A stretch of DNA of 64,000 nt from DATAFF01 sp963744915. GTDB taxonomy: Bacteria; Pseudomonadota; Alphaproteobacteria; Rhizobiales; Aestuariivirgaceae. The stretch covers positions 224,464 through 288,463 of the forward strand of contig CAVUUY010000010.1 of the NCBI GenBank assembly GCA_963744915.1, in the 5' to 3' direction. Positions 10,491 through 19,430 of this stretch are shown in pieces (the first letter of the stretch is position 1; each line of letters starts with the position of its first letter). Below the pieces are notes generated by a model. The model worked only from the letters and a program-made list of their open reading frames with translations. It made no database searches and was not told where the DNA came from. A program made the position numbers and the translations under genes.

Positions 10491-10746
10491 GCCGTGTTTC
10501 CACTGTGAGAGTTAGCTAATCACGACCTTGCTGATCGATTTCTCGGCGCCCGATAGCCAAGGCAAAGGCGATGAGCCGCGCAATCTCTCGCGGACCTTCC
10601 TGACGTTCCGAAGTACCTTCAACGACACTATTTTGCACCGGGAGAGCTTGATCACGACTGATGCAGCTATGCAGTCTTGCCTTCGTCGCGACTATGGCCA
10701 GGACTGCAGCCGCCGCGTTGCCACGGGCCATCGCCAGCTGTCGTGC
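10491..10746 (-). pseudogene. Inverted partial copy of the terminase-like gene with the 27-bp core
   Basis: On the minus strand, residues from ARQLAMARGN to the C-terminal IDQQGRD repeat residues 76-150 of the gene at 1446-1898, with a few substitutions and one inserted codon. It is followed by the same 27-bp core that starts the 168-bp repeat. Beyond 10491 the match to copy A stops. Upstream of 10746 the frame continues into unrelated sequence back to 10827. The N-terminal DNA-binding half is missing, so it is a truncated duplicate. Confidence 0.8.
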
Positions 10747-11464
10747 CTCCTCCCCATCGCCAACGTTGTCTGGCACGCCATAGGCGTCAGGGTGCGTCGG
10801 TTTCCAATCAGAATCGACGATTCGCAAAACCCATTTCGCCCAATGTCACGGATTCGATGTGACTGCCCTGGGCATTTTATGGAAGGTGAGCTTGGATTGA
10901 CCTTCTCAACCCCCTTATGCCCACTGATCCCTCAGCACGCGGAACACGCTTCCCTGCTGATCCCGAGCCTCTCCACGATCCCCTCAGGCCTGCCCCCTGG
11001 CGATCGGGCAGACGCGAAAGCCCAAGCCTGCCAATCGGCGGGGCTCGCCATGATGCTGTTCACCGTACCGATCCGCATTTTCCAGCTCCTGCCGGCGAAG
11101 GGCAATTTCCGATGACCAAGCCAGGTCAGACAATGACCAATGCGACAGTCAAGCAGGTCATCACCGGTGCCACGGTCAAGGAGATCAGCGGCGGCAAGAC
11201 CGCCGTGATCAAACTCACATTCCGCGGTTCTGATCCTCAGGGATCGCCGCACTGCACGGGCGGTGCCGCCGATGCGCTAGGCAGCCCCCGGCACGGGATG
11301 TGTCGGCGAAACCGAGTTTGCAGTCTCTGCCAACGTACCCGTCGTCGCGCAGGTTCCGGCGGAACCGTCGGTTGCTGACCGCCGGGGTCATGGTCATCGC
11401 CCAGGCCAGCGACCCCATCTCCAAATAGGGTTCGCCGGCCTCCCTGGTGGCTGGCGATCAACCC
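10747..11464. other. Region without an identified gene
   Basis: Short frames occur on both strands. The most protein-like piece is a plus-strand stretch from an ATG at 11112 (MTKPGQTMTNATVKQVITGA and onward), but it loses protein character by about 11260 and matches no family I recognise. No RNA gene or terminator was seen. Confidence 0.4.
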
Positions 11465-11575
11465 TCAATAGCTGTAGCCGACGCAGGCGTAATACCGGTT
11501 CCACCAATAGGAGCTACCGCTCGCACGGGCGTTCCGATAGGCGATGCTGCAATCGCCGCCATAATAGCCATAGTT

Positions 11576-11971
11576 TTAATAGCCGTAATCGTCATATGGG
11601 AAGCCGCCGGCGACGAAAAATGGAAAACCTACGAAATTGCGGTGGAAGTGATGGAAACGACCATCATGGAAATTGTGGAAGTTGGCGTGGCGCCATCCCA
11701 TTGTACCGAATTGCCGCCCAGGGTCAGCCATCCCAAATCGTCTGAAGCCAGGGCTTCCATGCATCGCAAACCCGCCGCGGCTGAATCCAGTCATCCCGCC
11801 CCCGCCGAATCCGCCCATATGGTGCGGAAAAAACGCCATTCCTCCACCACCAAACCCGCCATGAAAACCGCCGCCACCAAAGCCGCCGCGCGCTTCCGCT
11901 CCGGATACACCCAATAACAATCCGAGACTGAGGGCTACGCCCATACCAAGTGCTGTTTTCATCATTCGCAT
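11576..11971 (-). CDS. Exported Gly/Phe/His-rich small protein, probably shortened by a nonsense codon
   Basis: The 131-residue product begins with a signal peptide (MRMMKTALGMGVALSLGLLL, cleavage likely after SGAEA) followed by a glycine-, phenylalanine- and histidine-rich low-complexity body. It ends at a TAA after DDYGY. The same frame then continues without a break for another 36 codons (NYGYYGGDCSIAYRNARA, ending YYACVGYSY) to a TGA at 11465. That tail looks like the conserved Cys-containing end of rhizobial small secreted proteins. The TAA is one change from TAT, so the full 168-residue protein was probably cut by a point mutation. Function unknown. Confidence 0.7.
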   Translation of the reverse strand: MRMMKTALGMGVALSLGLLLGVSGAEARGGFGGGGFHGGFGGGGMAFFPHHMGGFGGGGMTGFSRGGFAMHGSPGFRRFGMADPGRQFGTMGWRHANFHNFHDGRFHHFHRNFVGFPFFVAGGFPYDDYGY

Positions 11972-12149
11972 CGTCTTGATCCTCCATTGAAGGACATTGA
12001 CGATGTTACGAACGTCAAGTGCCCGCCATTCCCTGCTCCTGCTCCCGGTTGGGTGCTACCCCTTGCCGCGGGTGGACCAAAGATGGAATCCGTCGTCGTC
12101 TTCTGCCACGAACTGTCCTTGGCGCTGCTGATTATCCCGGATTGCGTGG

Positions 12150-12560
12150 GGTCTGCGCGACGCCTTGCTCGATCATGACCCAGGGCTGCTTCTCGGAACA
12201 CCATACGTGGACGACAGGCGGTTTATCTTGGCAGCATCGCGGCCGAGGTCTTGAAGGAAACAATCAAGGACCGGCTAGTCCCGCTTCCGAGCGACTTGAA
12301 AGAAAAACTATTCAGAATTACGGGCCTCTTTCTACTTTCTCCGGCAGGATCGACATGGCCTTCGCTCTGGGGCTGTCAGCAATAAGACGCGAACCGAAAT
12401 GCATAAGCTAAAGAAGATCCGAAACAGATTCGCCCACACGACTGAAAAGTTCAGCTTTCGGAGCCCGGAAAAATGCTCCGAAGCGAGCCCGCGCCGGATA
12501 GCCAGTCCTTCAAGGCTGTACGACGTAGGAAACCGTTCTACAGATCGACTTCAGACACTG
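12150..12560 (+). pseudogene. MltR-like (mannitol operon repressor family) protein, multiply frameshifted
   Basis: Consecutive pieces in different frames read LRDALLDHDPGLLLGTPYVD, then SIAAEVLKETIKDRLV, then GPLSTFSGRIDMAFALGL, then MHKLKKIRNRFAHTTEKFSF. The last two blocks are the most characteristic part of MltR-family proteins (the S-F-S-x-R-I-x-x-A-x-A-L-G-L and K-I-R-N-x-F-A-H pattern). At least three indels are needed to join them. The family is all-helical and cytoplasmic; its namesake acts on mannitol genes, but homologues often do not. No mannitol genes are present here. Confidence 0.65.
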
Positions 12561-12579
12561 GCGATCTCTCCGCAGTGCT

Positions 12580-12830
12580 GCCTGGCATGAGTCCATGTGG
12601 ACGCACCAACATGCGCATTCGCGGTTGGCTCGGCCGCGTCGACCAGACCACCAAGGTCAAGGGCCTGTTTGTCACCCCCCGCAGATTGCCGGCATCGGCC
12701 GACAGCACAAGCAACTGGGGCGGCTGCGGCTCGTCTTCGGACGTGAGGGCGAGCAAGACAAGGCTGTACTCAAGGCCGAGTGTTCGGCAACCACGGCAAG
12801 ATCGGAAAACTCATAGCGAATGAACGGAAG
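12580..12830 (+). pseudogene. Phenylacetate-CoA ligase-like AMP-forming enzyme, C-terminal fragment
   Basis: The residues GRTNMRIRGWLGRVDQTTKV followed by KGLFVTP and then, in a second frame, IAGIGRQHKQLGRLRLVFG are the hinge and mobile C-terminal domain of phenylacetate-CoA ligase (PaaK) type adenylating enzymes. Only this segment is present and one frame change lies near 12685. The catalytic N-terminal domain is absent upstream, where the MltR relic lies. It is a dead fragment. Confidence 0.7.
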
Positions 12831-13089
12831 CGCGCGATTGAAGAGTCCCTGGCAAGATTACGGACATTGGGGGGCAGAGTTTCCGCCACCGAAGTGAACA
12901 GCCTTGGAGCGATTTGAAGCCGCCCTGCGGCTTGATCCATCTACACTTCACCGTCGATCCGCCGGCAACACACGTAAATGGCGCGCGGGCGGCGCCACAA
13001 TTGTGTTGATATCAGCTCATATGAAAAGACGATCGGAGGTGCGCGCGTGGGTCCTTGTCTTCGCTCGCAATCGAACAACGGAGAGAACG

Positions 13090-13443
13090 ATGAAGTATGT
13101 GGAAGGATTTGTTGCAGCGGTCCCCGCGTCCAATAAGGAAACTTTCCGTAAGCATGCCGCCGAGGCAGCACCGCTGTTTAAAGAGTTCGGCGCGAGCCGT
13201 GTGGTCGAATGCTGGGGTGACGACGTTCCCGAAGGCAAGCTCACCGATTTCCAGGGCGCAGTGAAGGCCAAGGACGACGAGGTCGTCGTGTTCAGTTGGT
13301 TCGAGTACCCGTCAAAGGAGGTTCGCGACGCAGCCAACCAGAAGATGCGCACGGACCCGCGCATGAAAGCGATGGGCGCCAACATGCCGTTCGACGGCAA
13401 GCGTATGATCTTCGGCGGCTTCGTGCCTATCCTCGACGTGTAA
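13090..13443 (+). CDS. DUF1428 (YbaA-like) protein
   Basis: An intact 117-residue protein typical in length for the DUF1428 family, a dimeric alpha/beta fold related to ferredoxin-like barrels with unknown biochemical role. Landmarks are the opening MKYVEGFVAAVP, the FKEFGASRVVECWGDDVP segment, and the C-terminal DGKRMIFGGFVPILD. The ATG at 13090 has GGAGAG eight bases upstream. It is the only clearly intact gene between repeat copies C and B, and it is followed by a strong hairpin. No operon partner is apparent. Confidence 0.9.
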   Translation: MKYVEGFVAAVPASNKETFRKHAAEAAPLFKEFGASRVVECWGDDVPEGKLTDFQGAVKAKDDEVVVFSWFEYPSKEVRDAANQKMRTDPRMKAMGANMPFDGKRMIFGGFVPILDV

Positions 13444-13457
13444 CTGATAACGGCGCT

Positions 13458-13485
13458 GCCGCTCTCGTTGTCAAACGAGGGCGGC
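13458..13485 (+). terminator. Strong hairpin after the DUF1428 gene
   Basis: GCCGCTCTCGTT and AACGAGGGCGGC form a 12-bp stem with one G-T pair and a four-base loop, 15 bases after the stop. No T-run follows, so it may act as a rho-independent-like terminator or merely protect the transcript end. Confidence 0.5.
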
Positions 13486-13861
13486 CGGCCGCTCGCTGAG
13501 GCGCCTAACGGCATTTCGAGCCTGGGCGAACTGTTGAAAGATAGCGATCGCGAAATTGCGAAACGCGTTGCCGAGGCGGCTGAAGATGACCAAGCTCGAA
13601 GCCGCCGCTCGCGGCCCGGCATCCAGATTGCGACGCTTGGCAGGAGAACCGAGACGTGGCAATGCGCGTCTGATTCCTGAAGACCTCAACGCTGCACTCG
13701 ACGTGCGCTTCTTCGACCGGGCGTTCGACAACTTCGTCATGGCCCGACAGCAGGTTATCGGTCCGACCATCTTCGTCCGGAGGGTACCCACGATACTTTC
13801 GGTGTTGCCCTAGCACGCGAACGGCTCGATCTCGCGTACAGCTGGCTCGAGCGCGTATTGC
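13486..13861. other. Stretch without an identified gene, ending at repeat copy B
   Basis: Several overlapping short frames lack family features. The boundary at 13861/13862 is sharp: the sequence to its left has no counterpart next to copy A. Confidence 0.4.
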
Positions 13862-14029
13862 AGCTAACTCTCACAGCGGAAACACGGCTTCGAGTCCCTA
13901 GGCGCCACCAGTATTCTCTGTATGGAAATTATCTCAACAACTTCAGTTACTTAGGCGGATGACTAGTTCGTCAACACGGGAACGAATGTTCACATTTGTT
14001 GAAAAGCAACTCGTCGTCTCGTTCCTGCC
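13862..14029 (+). repeat. 168-bp repeat, copy B
   Basis: Gap-free direct copy of 1897-2064 with about eight mismatches. It starts exactly at the 27-bp core, lacks the terminase sequence that precedes copy A, and stops matching copy A one base after the common GTTCCTGCC. Confidence 0.85.
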
Positions 14030-14597
14030 TCAGGGGTGGTGTGAGTTATGATTACGGCCGGATGGCTTCACGGTAACGAGCGCCAGACCGGCTTTGTTGA
14101 CCTCCAGCACACGTGCTTCGAGGACGTCCCCACTGTCGAGTACGAGTTCCACTCGCACAGCCTTCCGAGCAGTTCTTAACATCTCGACCGGCGCGCTCGG
14201 GCCCATATGGCTGAGTTCCTGCCTCATTGATCGTCTCAAAAGTACAGCCGACTTTATCCAGTCTCTTGCCGTCCAATATCAGGGTGTAATGCTCGCAACA
14301 CTCATGGCAAGCAACGCCTTTTCAGGAAACCTGTTCCGGGCGGCGAGTGCTCAGCGCGCCGAGGGAGTTTCGGATGCTCGGGCCCAATGCGGCTTGAGCC
14401 AAGCCGTCGTCGCGGCCGCTGAAAGACCTGACGAGTGCTCCCGCTCGAAGGCAAAGGAGCAATAATGCTGGTCAAGCCTAGATCTTTGCGCCTAAAGATC
14501 TCCTGCTCACGCGTGCTCTGGAGGAGGCCTGAAGGCTACCATAGAGCATTCGTCTAGAAGCGAAGGGGTGGCCTCCCGTAAGGCTCTATGAACGTGG
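14030..14597. other. Region with only a doubtful short reading frame
   Basis: A minus-strand frame at 14030-14239 (69 residues, containing RVELVLDSGDVLEARVLEV) is possible but unassigned and unsupported by a ribosome binding site. An 8-bp palindrome, AGATCTTT/AAAGATCT, lies at 14480-14501. Nothing else was recognised. Confidence 0.35.
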
Positions 14598-14783
14598 TCA
14601 GCGCCGCTCCCCGCGGATAATGATCACCTTCGACGCCTGGTAAACTCGTGAGAGCGCCTCCGCCGAAAACCTGGCGCCGCACACATGACAGCGCAAGTCT
14701 GAGGGTCGATCGATCTCGGCAACATCGCGTGGCGAGCTCACTCCGCATTGACCGCAGTGGATCATGACAGTCTTGTTCCCCAT
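14598..14783 (-). CDS. Small zinc-ribbon-like protein
   Basis: A 61-residue frame from the ATG at 14783 with two CxxC knuckles about 22 residues apart (HCGQCG and RCHVCG), the usual metal-binding arrangement of a zinc ribbon. The C-terminus is basic (VYQASKVIIIRGERR). Partners and function are unknown. The frame stays open upstream to 14915, but the knuckles and the usual compact length favour the internal start. Confidence 0.55.
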   Translation of the reverse strand: MGNKTVMIHCGQCGVSSPRDVAEIDRPSDLRCHVCGARFSAEALSRVYQASKVIIIRGERR

Positions 14784-15006
14784 GGCAGTACCCCGAAAAC
14801 GCCGCCTGCAGATGTGCAACGCGGGAGAAAGCTCAAGGTTGCCGAGAGCTGCCAGGGATATCCGACATTCAGCATAAGCCCAGGAGCACTGGTTGGCCCA
14901 CCTGCTCCTGGGCACTTGGTGGACCGAACCGGATGAGAAGGGTCACCTATCTCGGCCCGCACTGCTCGAATGTGGCGATGAAGGTTCCCTACATAGCATT
15001 GTACCG

Positions 15007-15219
15007 TCAAAGGTTCCCGACCCTAGTCACCCCCCTACTGAAGTCCGGATAGTGGCCATACCGCCAACACGCGAATCTCGGCCTCACCCAGATCGGGTTG
15101 CGACAGCGATTCCGCCCACCGGATCCGTATTGGAAGCACAGATCGGCGGCATGCGCGCTCGTAGCGCCAAATGCGATCAATGCCAGAGCTGGCAATAGGG
15201 TTGTATAACGCCCAACCAT
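15007..15219 (-). CDS. Short exported protein of unknown function
   Basis: From an ATG at 15219 the product starts with a clear signal peptide (MVGRYTTLLPALALIAFGAT, cleavage likely after SAHA) and a short mature part ADLCFQYGSGG, after which composition becomes arginine- and tryptophan-rich. The late part may have shifted frame. About 70 residues, no family recognised. Confidence 0.4.
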   Translation of the reverse strand: MVGRYTTLLPALALIAFGATSAHAADLCFQYGSGGRNRCRNPIWVRPRFACWRYGHYPDFSRGVTRVGNL

Positions 15220-15330
15220 GCCTACCTCTTTTACATCACGCCGACCGCAGCACTCCAACATAGCCCGGGGCACCGCAAATTCCGAGTCCCTGGTCGCAGC
15301 CTCAGTAGGACGCGCATGAATGCTTACGCG

Positions 15331-15941
15331 TCATTGCCCAACCTCAACTTTAATATCTGTCGGGTTTCCTCCGCAGGTCGGATTCAGATCCTGCGGACAG
15401 GCAGACACAACGATGTAGGCGTCCATCTCGCATCTGATCACGATATTGTCGCCCGGCCTGGTTTCGGGGGGCTTGATGGTGAATGTGCCGTTCGGGTTGA
15501 TGAAGAAGTTGGTGAACAGGTTCCAGGGCTGTGGTGTAAAACCCAACCGAATGCCGAACTGGTCCAGCGCCTTGTGCAAATTGTCCTGGCAGCTGGCGTG
15601 CTCGCCTTTCACCCCGAACTGACGATAGCGCGTCGGATCGCAGGCGGCGTATTGCATGTCGTGCTGGCCAGGAGAGTTGTCTTGAAGGACGGTGACTATC
15701 GCTCTGCGTTGGTTTGTATAAGCAGCATCTCCAACGCCCGGAATGAGCTTCTCGATGGTTGGATTGGTATGCTCCGGGGATAGAAATTCAAGAGGCTTCG
15801 TCTTCGAGAATACCCAGAAATCGACCGGCTGGGCCCCTCAAGATCTGTAATCCGGATGAGATCACCGGCCTTGACCTCGAAGCCAAGGCCAGTTCGGGCA
15901 GCTACGTTATAGGTTCGCTCCACTTTCATCACGTCTGACAT
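15331..15941 (-). pseudogene. DUF1989 (urea carboxylase-associated family) protein, one frameshift
   Basis: The N-terminal part (VERTYNVAARTGLGFEVKAG, LIRITDLEG) ends at about 15835. In the next frame the protein continues without loss: QPVDFWVFSKTKPLEFLSPE, then VTVLQDNSPGQHDMQYAACD, then GEHASCQDNLHKAL, SACPQDLNPTCGGNPTDIKV. These are hallmark blocks of DUF1989, including the conserved Cys positions that bind metal. One one- or two-base indel in the run at 15830-15836 is the only defect. An intact but divergent paralogue lies at 37700-38305. Characterised relatives include carboxyguanidine deiminase subunits, so a role in ureido or guanidino catabolism is possible. Confidence 0.8.
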
Positions 15942-16154
15942 TGATCATCTGCGGCTTGGTAAGCTGGCCTACACTAGCATTTTCGCCGAGATGCTGGGAT
16001 CCGAGCCGAAGAAATCGTGCTCGGTCGGGCTCCGGTCCTCATATTGCGGCAATGCCGGCCTCAAGGTCCAGCGCGTACCCGCTGGACTGGACGTCTTATA
16101 TGGATCAGTTTGCCGGTATTTGGATGGAAATCCAAGAAGGAGCCGACAAAGGCG

Positions 16155-17390
16155 ATGAACAGCATCCTTAAACAACGCGAGCCACGCGTTCAGGAAACCC
16201 GGCCAGACCTTCATGGGCTTGGCTTTGCCACCCGTGCCATTCATCACGGTTTCGACCCAGCCACGTTCTCCCATGCAATTCAACCGCCGGTCTTCCTGAC
16301 CTCGACCTATGGCTTCGAGAGCGTGGCGGCGAACGAGGCTTCTGCGGCCCTCGGTGGCAAGCTCTATGCCCGCGAATACAATCCGACGACGGAAATTCTC
16401 GAACAGAGACTTGCCAATCTCGAAGGAGCGGAGGTGGGTCTTGCCGTCGCGTCCGGCATGGCGGCATTCGGGGCGCTGACCCTGTCGCTGCTGTCGCAAG
16501 GCGACGAACTGGTGGTTCACAAGACGCTCTACCTGAATACGGTTGCCATGGTGGAGCAGGCCCTGCCACGCTTCGGCATCAAGGTCGTCCCTGTCGATCT
16601 ATCCGAACCCGCCAATCTCGATGCCGCAATCACGCAGCGAACCCGGCTCGTCTATTTCGAGACCCCGATCAATCCGCTGAGCGCCATTCTCGACATCGCC
16701 GCGGTCGCGGAACGTGCCCATGCGCGCGGCGTGAAGGTCGCCGTCGACAGCACCTTCGCTTCCCCGGCATTGCAGCGACCCATCGAGCATGGTGCCGATA
16801 TCGTGCTGCACTCGCTCACCAAATACATCAACGGCCATGGCGATGTGCTCGGCGGCGCGCTGCTCGGCGATGCCGAAACGCTTCACAAGCTGCATGAGAC
16901 GGGCTTACGCTACATCACCGGCGCCGCCCTGTCGCCGCTGTCATCGTTTCTGATTCTGCGCGGCCTCAAGACGCTCACGCTGCGCATGGAACGCCATAGC
17001 ACCACGACTCTTGCCGTCGCCCGGACGCTGGAAGCGCATCCAGCGGTCGCTTGGGTGAGCTACCCGTTTCTCGATTCCCATCCAGGTCAGGCGATAGCGC
17101 GTCGGCAGATGGCCGCCGGCTCGGGCATGCTCGCCTTCGGCCTCCATGCCGGATATGAGGGCGCGCGCAGGATGATGGATCGGCTGAACCTCATCATCCG
17201 CGCCGTCAGCCTTGGCGATGCCGACAGCCTCATCTGTCATCCCGCAAGCCTCACCCGCGCCCGTCAGCCGATTCGCGAAGATGCACATATGATCGACGGC
17301 GTAGGCGATGACCTCATGCGCCTCTCGGTCGGCCTGGAAGACGCCGAGGACCTCATCGCCGACCTCCGTCAGGCTTTGGCGGTGCTGTGA
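16155..17390 (+). CDS. Cys/Met metabolism PLP-dependent lyase (methionine gamma-lyase/cystathionine gamma-lyase type)
   Basis: A 411-residue, full-length trans-sulfuration family enzyme. It has the opening HGLGFATRAIHHGFDP, the PLP-phosphate region ASGMAAFG, and the Schiff-base lysine in HSLTKYINGHGDVLGG (K223). Members use pyridoxal phosphate to cleave or exchange C-S bonds in cystathionine, homocysteine derivatives or methionine; which substrate applies here cannot be decided from the motifs visible. The ATG at 16155 is preceded by AAGGAG. Its TGA overlaps the GTG of the following paiB-like gene, indicating co-transcription. Cytoplasmic tetramers are typical. Confidence 0.88.
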   Translation: MNSILKQREPRVQETRPDLHGLGFATRAIHHGFDPATFSHAIQPPVFLTSTYGFESVAANEASAALGGKLYAREYNPTTEILEQRLANLEGAEVGLAVASGMAAFGALTLSLLSQGDELVVHKTLYLNTVAMVEQALPRFGIKVVPVDLSEPANLDAAITQRTRLVYFETPINPLSAILDIAAVAERAHARGVKVAVDSTFASPALQRPIEHGADIVLHSLTKYINGHGDVLGGALLGDAETLHKLHETGLRYITGAALSPLSSFLILRGLKTLTLRMERHSTTTLAVARTLEAHPAVAWVSYPFLDSHPGQAIARRQMAAGSGMLAFGLHAGYEGARRMMDRLNLIIRAVSLGDADSLICHPASLTRARQPIREDAHMIDGVGDDLMRLSVGLEDAEDLIADLRQALAVL

Positions 17391-18035
17391 TCTATGTCCC
17401 GTCGCATTTCGATGAAGCCCGACCGGAGGTTCTCCATGACCTGATCGAGAACAACGCCCTCGGCGTGCTGATAACGAATGGCAAGAGCGGGCTCGACGCC
17501 AACCACATTCCCTTTGAGCTGAACAGATCCCAGGGGCAGCATGGCGTGCTGCACTTTCATGTGGCACGCAATAACCCCGTCTGGCAGGACGTCGTTACCG
17601 CAGCGATGAAGTCCTCGTCGTCTTCCGTGCGGCCGACGCATATATTTCGCCGCAGTGGTATCCAAGCAAACATGAATTTCATAAACAGGTGCCGAGCTGG
17701 CTGGAACTACCTCGTCGTGCACGCCCATGGACGAAATCACTGTCCGCGACGACGAACACTATGTCCGCCGAAACGTCGCCCGACTGACCCGCAAGCACGA
17801 GGCTTCGCAGCCTGTGCCGTGGAAGATGAGTGACGCTCCCAAGGATTATATCGATATGATGGTCAAGGCGATCGTCGGGCTGGAGATCGAGATCACCCGC
17901 CTCGTGGGCAAAGCCAGGCTTAGCCAAAATAAAGAAGTCCGCGACATTCGCAGCGACGGAGAAGCGCTGAGTGCGCAGGGCGACGAGGTCATCGGCGAGG
18001 CCATGCTCGCTATCGCTGGTGCCAAACAGGGATGA
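17387..18035 (+). pseudogene. PaiB-like FMN-binding negative transcriptional regulator, multiply frameshifted
   Basis: The GTG start at 17387 overlaps the lyase stop. The first part reads YVPSHFDEARPEVLHDLIEN and DANHIPFELN. After a shift near 17605 it reads EVLVVFRAADAYISPQWYPS; another shift gives NYLVVHAHG, and then ITVRDDEHYVRR to PVPWKMSDAPKDYIDMMVKA and IVGLEIEITRLVGKARLSQN. All are successive blocks of the PaiB family, split-barrel FMN-binding proteins with regulatory or oxidoreductase roles. Two or more indels make the gene inactive. Position suggests it once regulated or accompanied the lyase. Confidence 0.8.
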
Positions 18036-18061
18036 GGCAGCGGCGCGTAGATTTTAGGGCT

Positions 18062-19270
18062 CTAGGCAGGCCTTGTGGCTGAGTCGGCAGTAAAGGGTCG
18101 CCGCAGCTCGACTGATTCTCGACGGAGATGCAGACCCCATCCGGGCTCGTCCGAAACCTCGATCAGCCCATTCTGCGGCAACATCTCTCCATCGAACAGA
18201 TTGCCGAAGAGCGGCCTTATCTCATCGCCTTTCGGGCTGGTGATCAGGAATTCAGAAAGGGGACAGTTCGGCTGCGAGATCACGAGGTGGTTGCTATAGG
18301 GCCCGCTGCAATGCGGGATCACAGGAAGATCGTGTGCCGCGGCCATGGCGCAGATCCGCAGGACTTCGGTCAGCCCTCCGGCCCACATCATGTCAGGCTG
18401 CAGAATGTCGACAGAGCGGCTGGCGATCAGCTCGCGGAACCCATACCGCGTGTATTCGTGCTCGCCGGTGGTCCATTTGATCTTGGGATGTGCCGCCTTC
18501 AGCTGCTTGAAGCCGTCCCAATCATCCGCCTGGAGCGGCTCCTCGATCCAGTCGATCCTGAACTCGGCAACAGCATCGGCAAGCGCGATCGCGTAGGGAA
18601 CATCAAGCGACAGATAGCAGTCGATCATCAACAGGTGGTCCGGACCAGCCTTGCGCCTCGCTTCGGCGATGAATTCCCGATTGGCGCTCAACCCTGCGGG
18701 TCCGTCCCCGGGTCCATGCGGCAGGGGAACCTTCGTGCCGAGAAAACCAAGCTTCCGGTAGACGTCAGGGGCTGGGCCCGTCGCATAGACCCGGAGTTTC
18801 TCCCGCGTCTTGCCACCGATCATCCTGTAGACCGGCTCCTGTCTGATCTTGCCAAGCAGGTCCCACAAAGCGAGGTCCACGACGCTCAAGGCGGCGAGCG
18901 TAAGGCCCTTGCGCCCGTAGATCGAACTCGCACGGTACATCTGATCCCAGATGCGATTGATGTCATACGGCTCCGAACCGATGACAAAGCGCCGAAAATG
19001 CCGTTCTATCAGGTAGCAGGCAGCATCGCCACCGGCTCCGGTGGCAAATCCGACTTCGCCCGAGTCGGTTTCTATCTCGACCAGAATGCTTCCCAACACG
19101 CCCATGCCCCAGCTGTCGCGGGAGTCACGATATTCGGGGTAGATCGACATTGGCGTTGCCACGAGGTCGTCGACAAGCCAGTGCCCGGCCTCACGGCGGT
19201 TGTAGTCGCCTCCCATCTCCGGTTGGTCCAAGACATAGGCCCGAATATCCACTATACGCCGCTTCGTCAT
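18062..19270 (-). CDS. L-rhamnonate dehydratase-like enolase-superfamily enzyme
   Basis: The 402-residue product aligns along its length with E. coli RhmD type dehydratases. It opens with the GGDYNRREAGHWLVDD region, has metal ligands in LMIDCYLSLD (D217), DWIEEP (E243) and TTGEHEY (E270), and the catalytic-loop His in IPHCSGPYSNH (H320). It is expected to remove water from a sugar acid to give a 2-keto-3-deoxy acid using Mg2+. The cysteine after H320 replaces the glycine of E. coli RhmD, so the substrate may differ. It is divergent from a peptide-type ABC operon that encodes a matching aldolase-like protein (24625-25398), which would cleave the product. Confidence 0.85.
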   Translation of the reverse strand: MTKRRIVDIRAYVLDQPEMGGDYNRREAGHWLVDDLVATPMSIYPEYRDSRDSWGMGVLGSILVEIETDSGEVGFATGAGGDAACYLIERHFRRFVIGSEPYDINRIWDQMYRASSIYGRKGLTLAALSVVDLALWDLLGKIRQEPVYRMIGGKTREKLRVYATGPAPDVYRKLGFLGTKVPLPHGPGDGPAGLSANREFIAEARRKAGPDHLLMIDCYLSLDVPYAIALADAVAEFRIDWIEEPLQADDWDGFKQLKAAHPKIKWTTGEHEYTRYGFRELIASRSVDILQPDMMWAGGLTEVLRICAMAAAHDLPVIPHCSGPYSNHLVISQPNCPLSEFLITSPKGDEIRPLFGNLFDGEMLPQNGLIEVSDEPGWGLHLRRESVELRRPFTADSATRPA

Positions 19271-19430
19271 GATTCCGCTCGCTCAGAGTGTGCAATCGAC
19301 CCTTTCTCCTCATGGCAGGGCTTGACACTGCCATCCAGTCTTTTTTCTACCTCCCCCAAATCGGACAGCAATGGATTTGGATGCGAGATTTCGGTACAAA
19401 TTGCAGAGAGGATGCCGTCGGAGTGGGTCA
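19271..19430 (+). promoter_or_regulatory. Divergent promoter region between the dehydratase and ABC operon
   Basis: The 160-bp gap must hold promoters for both directions. A plus-strand TTGACA at 19322-19327, 17 bases before TTCTAC at 19345-19350, is a reasonable sigma-70 type candidate. No operator palindrome was identified and no regulator gene is adjacent. Confidence 0.35.

Noticed and set aside
14480..14501. 8-bp palindrome AGATCTTT/AAAGATCT as a terminator or operator
   Set aside because: No gene ends or starts next to it and no T-run follows; chance cannot be excluded.
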